From: Lepidodermella squamata
Lineage: Eukaryota; Gastrotricha
DNA: 64,000 bases
Assembly (NCBI GenBank): GCA_047495785.1
Contig: JBLDXI010000031.1
Coordinates: forward strand, 1,488,001-1,552,000
Direction of reading: 5' to 3'
In this document: one piece after another, positions 33,959-44,825 of the stretch
Numbering within the stretch: position 1 is the stretch's first letter
Layout: each line of letters opens with the position of its first letter
Notes under the pieces: generated by a model
Seen by the model: the letters and a program-made list of their open reading frames with translations, nothing else
What the model was told of the DNA's origin: nothing
Databases searched by the model: none
Program-made: the position numbers and the translations under genes

Positions 33959-34247
33959 CTGATGAGCGACGGTCGAATCCTCATAAAGTAGCATTTTTTT
34001 GCTCCGCATTTAATTTTTTTAATTTTTTTGTTTTAATTGTCCATTTTGATAATTTTTAATTAGTTTCTCCGTTTTTTCTGAGAGTTTTATTGCTGAGCAA
34101 CTTTTAAACGTCTTCCGAACAAAAAAATGTCCGGCATACGTGGTGTTAGTGGAATAATTAAAATGGATAATTAATTACAAAATTAAAAAAATTAAATGCG
34201 GAGCAAAAAAATGCCACTTTATGAGGATTCGAACCGTCGCTCATCAG
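33959..34247. mobile_element. MITE with about 70-bp terminal inverted repeats (289 bp)
   Basis: Left end CTGATGAGCGACGGTCGAAT and right end, reverse-complemented, CTGATGAGCGACGGTTCGAA continue matching through TAAAGT.GCATTTTTTTGCTCCGC and ATTTAATTTTTTTAATTTT. No ORF and no clear target duplication. The right repeat contains GGTTCGAATCC on the minus strand, a match to a tRNA B-box. Confidence 0.75.
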
Positions 34248-34612
34248 TTTGTGTATAGCGTATAGCTATACTGCCTTCCACCTGTGACTACACGCGTGAA
34301 GTGTTTGCTCAAGTGGATTAAGGTAGATAAAGGACGATTAGTGCGCTTACTGACGAAAAACCGCAACCTATCCAACTTTAACCACTCACCCAGCAGGCGC
34401 TTATGTAAGCCACTTCATACAAGGCTCTGCCTATTATTCCGGTTCTGCCCTATATTTAGGTCCTGCCTAATAATTCGTAAAATACGGCATTTAACCGTTG
34501 AGGACCTTCGCCGTTAATTATCATATTAGGGGACAGGAGGGAGGGGGGGGGGGGTGGGATTTTTCTGGCAAAGAGTCCCATAATCATGGAACGATGAATA
34601 TATTTGAAAAGG

Positions 34613-34880
34613 GTGAACCTGGATTTATTTAGCGTCGTCCAGTTGATCCACATGCAGCTTGACACTCAGCCATGGAATAAAATGACAGAGCTCGAACAGA
34701 ATCAGCAATGCAGCCGCCGCTTTGAATCGTACATTTGCCATGGTTCGCATCGTAGAGGATACACTCGCCGATGTACATCGCGCTTAGGACATTCGGAATG
34801 CGATAATTGCATTTCGGATTTTGGCAATGTCCTAAATTTGCGAAACTCGCAAATGCAACGGCAAGAAGTTTCTCGAGATG
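34613..34880 (-). pseudogene. K5: exon-1 pseudogene of a Kunitz array gene
   Basis: Clear copy of an array exon 1 (signal peptide and module KCNYRIPNVLS...). The ATG is ATC at the expected start (read on minus, GAAATCCATCTCGAG where relatives have GAAATGCATCTCGAG). A CAA codon near the end is TAA, just before the donor. Like K2 it has Ser for Cys2 and the extra Cys (GECILYD), so K2 is its closest relative. No downstream exon follows; a run of about 13 G lies just beyond at 34540. Confidence 0.8.
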
Positions 34881-35027
34881 GATTTCGCTGAGCCCGTGAC
34901 TGGAAGTTGGAAAGTATGTACGCTTATGAACTGAAATTTATTCACAACAATGTCAACAATGATTCCTGAGGCGTGCTGTTTATCGCGGCCATAAAAATGT
35001 TTTTCAAAAATTTTCATAAATTCTACA

Positions 35028-35185
35028 CACGTTCTGGTTTATCTACTTAAAGGTTTGTGTGCGTGTGGTTTGCTCGGCTATGTGTCTGTTAGCCGCTGTA
35101 GCATTTTTTCTGGTTAATCCCAATCGCTTTCGTGCATTTTCGCCGTCACGCCATTCGAGAAGCCAAGGGTAAACAATAATTCAGG
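35028..35185 (-). repeat. Array upstream block, pseudogene K5 copy
   Basis: Matches the shared block in order, starting at ACACGTTCTGGTTTATCTAC and ending in the AAACAA text, confirming K5 was once a full unit. Confidence 0.6.
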
Positions 35186-35731
35186 ATTTAGTTAGTGAGC
35201 ATATTGATCCTATTCTTGTGGATTCGACGCGGAAAATTTATTGCAAGTAGCTGAAGTGTATGTCAACGTGTCATGCTACTGGCTGCCGACTGCCAGCATG
35301 AAAACAGTTTCTCAGCCAATCCTGCCAAGGTGACAAGTGCAAATAGGCCGGAAAAGGTCCAGAGCGAAACCCCCTAAGGCGGTAGAAAGCCGAGTTTTTA
35401 CAATGATGCGTGAAATAAAGGGGTTGTGTGGATTGGGCGGAATATGAGAATTGCGTGCCATTGAAACCATAACAGCAGAGTCTAATAAATTTTCCCTATA
35501 GGTAACAATCTTCCTGTCGAAACGCTTCAAAAAAACAATCGTCAGCCTTCGAATGGAAAAAGGAACACTCAACTTATAGTTTGTTTATTCGGTGAAATTT
35601 ATTGTAACAAATAAGCGATTTCATTTAGGATGGCAAAAAAAGAAAGTAATGGAATGAAACTCAAAGCGCGTAAAAACTTATCGTTTGCAGGTACCTATGC
35701 CTTCGCAACGTAGTCAGTTTTAGGCTGCAGC

Positions 35732-37738
35732 CTAGCCCCTCATGATGAGGGGATAGACGCAAGCTTGCTGGCAACCCTCAGTTGTACTGAAAGCATACGG
35801 TGCCAAATTCTCATTGCGACAACCGACACTTCGGACAATGCATCGCCGGAGCCGTGACTCGAAAACAATGTACGGTCCGATGTTGTCGCGGCAGGTCTGA
35901 GGCGGCATTCTGTAGGTGCAAGGGTTAACTGCTGGAGCGGGAGCTTGCGTGACCAGCCCGTTGGAACTACCACATCTAGCCTGGCACTCCTGCATCGATG
36001 AAAACGCGTACTTTCTGACTTCATTCGCGTTGCAGCCGCTTGACTGAGTCGAACATTGCCGGGTTGCAGCGTCGAAAACGATGTTCTCGCCGATGTACAT
36101 CATACAGGTATTTTCCGGCTTGATGTACGAGCATTTATCGACATTTGATGGATCCAGAGTTACGAGGGTGAAAGATGGGCGGCCACAAGTTGATTGGCAC
36201 TCAGAAAGGTTTCGAAAGGCGTACTTCGCGACTTCATCACGGCTGCAACCGCTTACTTGCATGATACACTGTTGAGAGTTGGCGTCAAAAACCATGAAAT
36301 CGCCAATATAATTCATGCAGGTATTTTGCGGCTTTCGAAACGAGCATCTATCGACGGAACCTGGACCCGCTGGAATTGACGGGTAGCCGATAGGGAATGT
36401 ATCCTCAGGAAGTTGAATAGGAGGCCCAGAATTTCCACGGCACCTTTGCTCGCACTCTTGACGGCTCGAGAAGGCGTACTGGCGAACGTATTCGGCGCTG
36501 CAGCCACTAGATTGGGTCGTACACTGCCTTGTCTTCGAGTTGTAGACAATATTTCCGCCGATTAACATTGCACAGGTATTCTCTGGCACTTCATAGCTGC
36601 ATTTGTCGACTGAAATGACTGAAAATGGAATTTTCAAATGTTAACAATTCAGCTTTCATCTTGAATGAAGTTTGAATGAAGCTCAAAATCTTTAATTGAC
36701 TTATTTTTCTAAAATTTGTATAACGACTTTGTGTACGGGCATTTAACGATCAAACCTGGCTTTGGCGCGGGCGTGATGAATGTATCATCAGCGCGTTGAA
36801 TGACACGTGCAGAATTTCCACGGCATGTTTGCTCGCATTCTTGTTGGCTGGAGAAGGCGTACTGTCGAACGTATTCAGCGCTGCAACCGCTCGTTTGGGT
36901 CATGCACTGCCGGGTCTTTGAGTCGTAGACGATATTTCCGCCGATAACCATTGCACAGGTGATCTCAGGTACCTCATAGCTGCATTTGTCTACTGAAAAA
37001 GAGACGATAGGAAATGACAGAAATGTTATACGTCCGGCGCCACTCAATTTAAACAAAATTAATTATAGCTTACATATAAAAAGTAGATATCCCAAGAGAA
37101 ATACGCCGGGAGACTAATTTCAGGGTTTATCGTGTTTCATGCTACTTGAGGCCACCAAGGAGAAAGGCATGTTGTAGGACTTGGGAATACTGCCTCCCAA
37201 ATCTCTGAATACCAAGACTAATTAACCCAACATTCCGAGGCCTGCTAGGCCCAAAGCTACACAACACATAGAGCGAATTAGGAACTGGTTAGGATCGCAA
37301 AAATCGACATAAGGGTCCCCCTTTGGTCTTCGAATGAGCTCACCGTAGGGACCAATGGGATTGGTAGGGCTGATCCCCAGCGGTAATTCGTTCTCTGACA
37401 CAACAGCATTGCATACTTTGAATCCTTACTCCACGTTTAGCTTATTTGAAAAAAGTTGAACCTTGATTAGTTTGACGTCGTCCAGCTGATTCGCATGCAG
37501 CTTGACACTCGGCCATGGAATTGAACGAAACCGCTCGAACGGAATCAGCATTGCAGCCACCGCTTTGAATCGTGCATTTGCCTTGATTCGCATCATAGAC
37601 GATGTTTTCGCCGATGTACATCATGCATAGAAAATTCGGAATGCGGTAGTTGCATTTCAAATTTTGGCAATTCGCCGAATCAGCGAAAATCGCAAGAGTA
37701 ACTACGAAAAACTTGGCAAGAATCGCTTCGAGATGCAT
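35732..37738 (-). CDS. Array gene K6: six Kunitz-like modules
   Basis: Exons 37462-37738, 36756-36992 and 35732-36609, both introns phase 1 (463 aa). Exon 1: signal peptide (LAKFFVVTLAIFADSANC) and module 1. Exon 2: module 2 (VDKCSYEVPEITC). Exon 3: modules 3-6 (VDKCSYEVPENTC, VDRCSFRKPQNTC, VDKCSYIKPENTC, NPCTYRMPPQTC). Family spacing is kept in all. Residues after Cys2 are Met, Ala, Ala, Met, Met, Arg. Exon 2, if not spliced, reads on a few codons into the start of another module and stops at 36709. It combines K4-type exon organisation with the K1-type end. The 5' half is recently duplicated with K7. Confidence 0.83.
37299..37385 (-). repeat. Dispersed repeat, copy 2 (in K6 intron 1)
   Basis: Reverse-complement match to 7808-7892 (TACCGCTGGGGATCAGCCC and AAGACCAAAGGGGGACCC). 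It lies within the first intron of K6. Confidence 0.6.
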
Positions 37739-37785
37739 TTTGCTATTCCAGTGGTTGAAATTATGGAGAGCCCGTCGGGCTGCGC

Positions 37786-37793
37786 TTTATATA
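37786..37793 (-). promoter_or_regulatory. TATA box of K6
   Basis: TATATAAA in a GCG...GCGC context on the minus strand, about 50 nt before the ATG. Confidence 0.6.
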
Positions 37794-37905
37794 CGCTCAG
37801 AACTTGAAGATTATTCATAACAATGCCAATAATTACATTTTAGGCGTGCTGTTTACTTCGGCGATAAAAAAACTGTTTCGAATATTTTTATATATTTTAC
37901 GTAGG

Positions 37906-38068
37906 CAGATGAGCTTAGCGATCTGGTTTTTCTTCTTAAAGCGTGTCAGGTATGCTCGGCTAGCGCCGCAGTGAGCCGCTTTTGTAGCATTTTTTCTGGT
38001 CAATTCCAACTGCTTACGTGCATTGTCGCCGTCACGCCACTTGAGACGCCGAAGGTAAACAAGCACGA
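37906..38068 (-). repeat. Array upstream block, K6 copy
   Basis: Full copy; the sequence from here to 38377 is repeated upstream of K7 (to 45131) with few or no visible differences. Confidence 0.7.
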
Positions 38069-38377
38069 ACAAGGCATATTGTCTATTTTGACCTAAGAGG
38101 CCGGGAAATCTGGCAATCAGATCTTCCTCCGCTGTCTAGCCATGATGAACAAATAGATAATTATAAGATGGGAGGCGGAGGAAAATGCGTGGGCGAATCT
38201 GGAACAGAACACTTATATCTGAAGGATGGCATGCTTGAGCGGATTGGAGGTTGATGGTAAATAATTCCAAATGATGAGAGCCTCTGGATCTGACTAGAAA
38301 TTGACAATTTTTCATTGGGTTAGGACAGTCAAAGGATTGTGAGTGCTAAATATAAACCTAATACTGTTAAATTCTGT

Positions 38378-40102
38378 CAATTCTTATTCACTAAACTCCG
38401 TAAGGTTCTGCCTGAACGAATTATCTCAGACGAAACCGACGACGGCGAGCGACGGTATCCCAGAATGTGCGCTGAAAGCAGCAGCAAATCTCACATGCAC
38501 AAGCCATCTTCAACAAAGTCGTCACCGAAAACGAAATCCCTGAAATATGGAAAATTGTAAGAGATGCCTAGCCCTCCAGATCAAACAGTTTATGCACGAA
38601 TCTAAATTTATGTTGCCTGCTCAATTTGGTTTCCGCCGCATCACTCAATAGATACATGTCTCACCAAAATGACAAATGACTGGCGAGTTGCTATCCACCG
38701 CGCTTTAACAGTTGCTGTTATAAGTATAGACATGAGCAAGGCATTCGATAACCTGAACCCTGCTGGTATAATTTCGTCGCTGAAAAGAATTCACTGGAGC
38801 TAATGACTAGCTACATTAGCGGATGTCAACAGATTACCAAGATAAACAATCAACCATCCTCGCCAGCTTTCATAAATTATGGAGTACCTCAAGGGTCAGT
38901 CTTAGGACCTCCGCTATTTCGATATATGTAAACGAAATCTCAACTGTTTCTATCAAATCCACCATCGTTCAATATGCGGACGATACAACCGTCTATTTTG
39001 CGGCCAAGTCTGATCTCGAAACTCAACAAGTTTTACAAACCGATATCGTTAACGACGCGCCAAAACAACCACTTAGATGACTCATTCGATCGTACTTTTA
39101 GTCGCCTAACGTAATGGTGAAGTACGTTAGGCCTTTTGAGCACCGATTTTTTCCTAATTTCGAACGTACTTTCCTCATAAAATCTATAAATAGTAAAGTG
39201 GTTGTTTTGGCGCGTCGCTAACGATATCAACCTAGTCACCAGCTGGCTAAGTACAAACAACCTTAAAGTAAGCGGAAAAAAGTCCCAACTAATGATAATT
39301 TCATTAAGCAAATCCGATCGAAAAATTGATATGTCTATTGACAGCGACAAGGTAGACGAAACCGAATCGATGCGACTACTGGGATTCACATTCGACTGCA
39401 AACTTCTTCACCGAGACCGCATCGACAGCGCGTGTTGCAAGGCGCGCAAAGGCCTGTTTGCTCGCCGCGAAAAATGACTTGAACCGAATATGTCTGAAAG
39501 CGATGGCGAATGGCCTGGTATTTCTTTTATTATTTGCATTACTGCGACGCTTGCGAAGCCTGCAAGACTTCAAGAGATCGAATGCAAGGCCTACAGGACA
39601 GAGCCGTTCGTATCATCATGAACGCGCCGTACAATGCCGACGCAGCTCCTTTACGGAAAGAGCTTGGTTGGCTGGACTTGTCTGGGAAACGCAACGTCCA
39701 TTTGGCGTCTTTTATGTTTCGATGCGTCATCGGCGAAGGCCCTGACGCCATTATTAACTTATTTACTGTCAGCAAGCCAAGTCGCTTTCGCAGCTCGGGC
39801 TTAACCTTCCAGGTACCGAAGATGCGGCTCGATTTCGGAATGGCCAGCCTGAGCTATCGCGGCCCGACATTTTTCAACACCCTGCCAGCTGCCAGTCAAT
39901 TTCTATTGCTCACAACATCGAACAATCGATATTGGCGATTACGACGGCACTCTACCAATGTGCGACTGCGGTCTCAAAGCTTGCGCAAGCGCAAAAGACT
40001 GCCGACAAATAGTCTACGAAAACTTCTTAAATTGTTGATCATTTTACTACATTTGTTGTATTGTTGGGTACTGATTGTTGCGACTTATGAAACGGGCTGA
40101 AT
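38378..40102 (+). mobile_element. Broken non-LTR (LINE-type) retrotransposon
   Basis: Pieces of a reverse transcriptase in all three plus frames. In order: DGIPECALK, a QFGFR piece near 38620, IDMSKAFDNL near 38735, the GVPQGSVLGP motif at 38880, the catalytic YADD at about 38970, and a C-terminal part (GLQDRAVRIIM, then RKELGWLDLSGKRN) typical of CR1/Jockey-like LINE ends. Frameshifts, stops and the MITE at 39046-39224 disable it. No endonuclease domain is visible, so it is 5'-truncated. Its left edge coincides with the end of the K6/K7 duplicated tract. Confidence 0.8.
39046..39224. mobile_element. Tc1/mariner-like MITE, copy 2, inside the LINE
   Basis: Terminal inverted repeats TCGTTAACGACGCGCC...GGCGCGTCGCTAACGA match the element at 7574-7776. 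TA at 39044-39045 and 39225-39226. Removing the insert and one TA would rejoin the reverse-transcriptase frame, so the insertion postdates the LINE. Confidence 0.85.
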
Positions 40103-40523
40103 AGACATCATATCAGACAATTCGTTTTTTTCTTTCGCTAATTGCCGGTTACGGTTAGCTAATTGAGAGAACACACCGTAACTAGTGTGCAGAGCGTCAT
40201 TGATTTTACCTACTGGGTTTTGTTTTTATTGCGAAATCGCAATTTTCAAAAGGGGCTACCATTGTGTCGAAAATTTCTCAGTTTTTCGAATTTGTGAACG
40301 GCGGCGGCCGTATGTAATGAAGAAATACAGTACTACGACGAGGAGCAATAAAATAAGGCTGCTTTCATTACCGAGTGCAGGCGCCAGAAAGGCTCAGCGT
40401 GACGAGAGCGACTAGGACAACAGTAAAATCGTTTTTCACGATGAAAATTAAAAGCTTTTTTGATGAAAATTTTGAAATGTGACGAATTCATGAGTAGTGT
40501 CATTGGAAATATTGGAAGCTCTA
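40103..40523. other. Spacer, no gene
   Basis: Short sequence between the LINE end and the next MITE. Nothing recognised. Confidence 0.4.
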
Positions 40524-40731
40524 CAGGGTAGCCAAAAAGAGCTGCAGAGGGCGAAGTTCATTGATTGGAGTGCGCATCACTTTAATGAGGAGTTTTAGGA
40601 AATTGAAGAATTTCATGGGCAAAAGAATGCTTGAAATTGTTGCATGAAATTTTTCGAAACACCTCATTAAAAATTGATGCGCACTCCAATCAATGAACTT
40701 CGCCTCCCTGCGGTTCTATTTGGCCACCCTG
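40524..40731. mobile_element. TA-flanked MITE with about 70-bp TIRs (208 bp)
   Basis: Starts CAGGGTAGCCAAAAAGAGC and ends in the complement of CAGGGTGGCCAAATAGAAC. The arms continue through GGGCGAAGTTCATTGATTGG and AGTGCGCATCA. TA flanks at 40522-40523 and 40732-40733. Tc1/mariner-type ends; no ORF. Confidence 0.8.
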
Positions 40732-41820
40732 TAGTTGTATAACCCCACCCTCAAATAGAAGCCCACTCTCGAATATAAGCCCAGTTTTGGGTGATTTTTG
40801 GCCTTCCAACTTTGCATAAGCCCGGGTTAGTATTTGCAGCATTACGGTATACTGAAGCCTATCGCGGTATCGCGTTTAGTTTCGAGGGTCCCCCTTTCGA
40901 GGGTCCTAAACACACAAAAAACTGTGTCATTTTCCCCCCTTTATTCGAGGGTCCTAAAACATCATAACTACTGATAATTACCAATAAATCAAACTGCTCT
41001 TCTGGGTATTTGCCTAAATACCCCAAAGCCATCGCTTTTCGATTCCTGAAAATGATTTAAAAAATGGACGACCCATCAAATTAAACCGAATAATTGATAG
41101 CACAAGCATCGACCGCACCCATGTTATAAGCCAGCCGGCGGCCAAAAAACCCGAGTTTGTGTGCACCCCTTGAATACTATTCACAAACTCGTGTTCCTCA
41201 TTTCGCCGGCGAATAATAGCTCCCGTCTCTACCTGCCTTTATGGTAGATTTATAACGGTTGATTATTAACGGTTTATAACGGTAGATTCAACGGTTGATT
41301 TATATTACAAGAATCCAGATCTACAAGGAGCATTTAATTAATTCTGAGTTAAGTAAAAAGATCTCTATTGAAGATTGAAATAAACAGCTTTTCGACAGCC
41401 ATTTCACGCATCTATTCCGTCGCCGCTCCCACGACATCCTACGACGGCGTCCCAAGTCCCAAACTACCTACAGTGTGTCCCAGAAGTTACGCAACTAATT
41501 TTTTATTTGGCAACGTTTGTAGGAAATTCAACAAATTTTATCGAATATTCCATCGTTTACCCGCGATTTGACTCCGAGATTTGAAGCTAAATTGCGAATA
41601 AAGAAAAAAGCTTTTGCTCTTCGGATGTTTGATCAGAATGGATATGAATCAAAGGAAAATCTGATTCACACGTAAGAGGCAAGAAGACATGAGACATGAA
41701 CGAGGTAAGAGACGAGGTAAGGTCGCAGCGATCGCTTACTTGTTATGCTTCCGGCTCCCCTTCGCTCGCATTGAGAAGATTCAAGTTGATGGCAACGCTA
41801 CTGTGATTTCGTCTTTTTAC
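40732..41820. other. Spacer with array-unit repeat, no gene
   Basis: 41611-41815 matches 23181-23420, the part of the duplicated unit that precedes the P4H piece. Short pieces with GAGGGTCC repeats occur near 40890-40950. No ORF is convincing. Confidence 0.45.
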
Positions 41821-42087
41821 TTCGGCTTTCGGGATATTTCAATGCATTCCAAGAGCTCGATGTGCTTGGCGATGTCTACGTTTTCTACTTGAACGACGTC
41901 CGAGAGGGTGGTGGAACTCCGCTGTTGGATTTTTTATATCCGTCCTCAGAAAAAAGCGCAGCTTTAATGTTGCACAACAAGCGTCGCAATGAAGCCGCCA
42001 ATGAGCCAACGAAACACGCGGTGTGACCGGTGATTGATTCACGGTAAATGACTTCGAAAACAGTACTATGGCGGAAAATGCGAAATC
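41821..42087 (+). pseudogene. P4H alpha fragment 3 (decayed)
   Basis: Exon-3-like text (FQELDVLGDV, FYLNDVREGGG, HNKRRNEAANE, TKHAV) with frame breaks and a stop. It then goes to the exon-4 tail (AATGACTTCGAAAACAGTAC). Same structure as fragment 2, so both derive from one rearranged ancestor. Convergent with K7. Confidence 0.75.
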
Positions 42088-42097
42088 ATCTATCATA

Positions 42098-42847
42098 AAG
42101 TACGGATGATAATTTTTTTGCCTCGCAGTTTATTAATAGCTCCGCAACCATGAAGAATTTTTTGGAGCGAGTTTCACAAGCCGATAGATCTAGTCTGGTG
42201 TAAACTTTCCTTAAATCCTCGTTAAATTTGGATAAAATGTGAGAAATTGATGACGAAAATGCTTCGTGTGATTTTTGGTGAAAAAGTTCATTTTTGAAAA
42301 ATGCTATTTTCCATTTGTAGCGTTTTTTTGTCATTTTCCTGCAGTAAAGCTAAATTGGACCATATTCTTAGCAGGGATCGATGTCAATACCACTCCGTTA
42401 ACCGAGATTTTCACTTTGGACCGAACAGAAACGTTTCTCAATGACGAAATGAGATCCAAATGGGTTTTGAAATTTTTGGGAAACCGCACCAAATTTGCAA
42501 AAAGCTGCAAGTTTCGGGTTGTGCAATTGTTGATTTTTGTGGAAATCGGCGACATGGATGAATAGTGGACCACCTCTCGACTAAATCTGAACCCTCTGAC
42601 AAGAAGAAAGATTGCCACAAGTCACATCGGATGTAAAATAGCATTTTTCAAAAATGAACTTTTTCACCGAAAATCACAAGAAGCATTTTCGTCACCAATT
42701 TCTCAAATGTTATCCCAATCTAACGAGGATTTCAGGAAAGTTTACAACAGACTAGGTCTATCGAACGGTGAAACCCGCTCCAAAAAATTCCTCATGGTTA
42801 CGGAGTTATTAAAAAAATTCGAGGCAAAAAAATCATCATCCGTACTT
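42098..42847. mobile_element. TA-flanked element with about 210-bp TIRs (750 bp)
   Basis: The left arm from 42098 (AAGTACGGATGATAATTTTT) is matched in inverse by the right arm ending at 42847 (AATCATCATCCGTACTT). Similarity continues inward to AAAAATGCTATTTT / AAAATAGCATTTTT (about 42310 and 42634). TA at 42096-42097 and 42848-42849. The centre is about 320 bp with no transposase. Inserted at the end of P4H fragment 3. Confidence 0.85.
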
Positions 42848-43308
42848 TATTTGTCTGATACAGCACGAGTAGAGAGTCTAATGAGTAAATCGAGTACGGC
42901 GAGTTCAGATATAAACGATTTACGAGTGCTGTATCAAAAAATATTGCAGGAGCACATCTACTAACACTATATTTTTGAAACGAATGGTATATTATGTATA
43001 ACCATTTGAGAACCTCAACTGAATGCATCTAACATTTCGTACGCTTGATGGTCTGCAGTTGATGCCTTCGAATGGGAAGAGAAACACTCAAAGGGTCGTT
43101 TTTATTAGGGAAAAGTGTATTGAACTAAAAGCTAGTTCCTTCAATAGTAAATGGATTGATATTTTGTGCTGATAATCAAGAAAAGTTCAGTCCGAAGCAG
43201 TAATCTCTTTAGGAATCAAAATTGGCATAAATAGAAAAGTAATGGCATGACGCTCAAAGTGCGGAAATACAAATCGTTTACAGGCATGGTTTAGCCACGT
43301 TCATAGTT

Positions 43309-44494
43309 TTAGTCAGACCGTATACAAGTCGTTTGGCACTCAGATACGCTTCGGAAAGCGTACTTGGCGACTTCATCACGGCTGCAACCGCTTACTTGAT
43401 AAATACACTGGCGTGAGTTTGCGTCAAAAACGATAAAATCGCCGATATACATCATGCATGTAACTTCCGGCTTTCGAAACGAGCATCTATCAACGGAACC
43501 TGGACCCACTGAAAACGGGTAGCCGATCGGAAATGTATCCTCGGGGAGTTGAAAAGGAGGTGCAGAATTTCCAAGGCACCTTCGCTCGCACTCTTGTTGG
43601 CTCGAGAAGGCGTACTGGCGAACGTATTCGGCGCTGCAACCGCTGTATTGGGTCGTACACCGCCTTGTCTTCGAGTCGTAGACAATATTTCCACCGATTA
43701 ACATTGCACAAGTATTCTCTGGCACTTCATAGCTGCATTTGTCGACTGAAATGACTGAAAATAGAATGTTCAAATGTTAACAATTCAGCTTTCATCTTAT
43801 CGGCGAAACCTGGCTTTGGCGCGGGCGTGATGAATGTATCATCAGCGCGTTGAATAACACGTGCAGAATTAACACGGCATGTTTGCTCGCATTCTTGTTG
43901 GCTGGAGAAGGCGTACTGCCGAACGTATTCCGCGCTACAACCACTCGTTTGGGTCACGCATTGCCGAGTCCTTGAGTCGTAGACAATATTTCCGCCGATA
44001 ACCATTGCACACGTGACCTCCGGCACTTCATAGCTGCACTTGTCCACTGTAAAAGAGTTTGCAAAACTATAAATTAATCCTTCATCTCATTGTTCTTCTA
44101 CGTTTAACGCTTGTATTATAACTAATTAACCCACATTTTCGAGGCCCCAAGCTACACAACACCATTGCATACTTTGATTCCTTACTCTACGTTTAGCTTA
44201 TTAAATACAAGTTGAACCTGGATTTATTTGGCGTCGTCCAGTTGATTCACATGCAGCTTGACACTCGGCCATTGAATTGAACGAAACAGCTCGAACGGAA
44301 TCAGCATTGCAGCCGCCGCTTTGAATCGTGCATTTGCCTTGATTCGCATCATAGACGATGTTTTCGCCAATGTACATCATGCATAGAAAATTCGGAATGC
44401 GGTAGTTGCATTTCAAATTTTGGCAATTCGCCGAATTAGCGAAAATCGCTAGAGTAACTACGAAAAACTTCGCAAGAATTTCTTCGAGATGCAT
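43309..44494 (-). CDS. Array gene K7: four Kunitz-like modules
   Basis: Exons 44218-44494, 43810-44046 and 43309-43745, phase-1 joins (316 aa). Signal peptide (LAKFFVVTLAIFANSANC) and module 1 (KCNYRIPNFLC), then modules 2-4 (VDKCSYEVPEVTC, VDKCSYEVPENTC, VDRCSFRKPEVTC). Ends soon after module 4 (CIRSD), as K4 does. Residues after Cys2: Met, Ala, Ala, Met; no Arg-P1 terminal module. Exon 1 and its upstream DNA are nearly the same as K6, whereas the 3' end resembles K4, so the gene is a mosaic of two array lineages or lost the last two modules after duplication. Confidence 0.83.
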
Positions 44495-44541
44495 TTTGCT
44501 ATTCCAGTGGTTGAAATTATGGAGAGCCCGTCGGGCTGCGC

Positions 44542-44549
44542 TTTATATA
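44542..44549 (-). promoter_or_regulatory. TATA box of K7
   Basis: TATATAAA on the minus strand about 50 nt upstream of the ATG, in the same context as K6. Confidence 0.6.
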
Positions 44550-44656
44550 CGCTGAGAGCCTCAAGATTATTCATAACAATGCCAATAATTTGAGGCGTGC
44601 TGTTTACTTCGGCGATAAAAAAACTGTTTCAAATATTTTTATATATTTTACGTAGG

Positions 44657-44825
44657 CGCAGATGAGCTTAGCGATCTGGTTTTTCTTCTTAAAGCGTGTA
44701 AGGTATGCTCGGCTAGCGCCGCAGTGAGCCGCTTTTGTAGCATTTTTTCTGGTCAATTCCAACTGCTTACGTGCATTGTCGCCGTCACGCCACTTGAGAC
44801 GCCGAAGGTAAACAAGCACGAACAA
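44657..44825 (-). repeat. Array upstream block, K7 copy
   Basis: Near-identical to the K6 copy, and part of the tract 44495-45131 that duplicates 37739-38377. Confidence 0.7.

Noticed and set aside
33959-34300. tRNA gene suggested by GGTTCGAATCC
   Set aside because: T-stem pairing is only about two base pairs and no acceptor or anticodon stem can be built around it.
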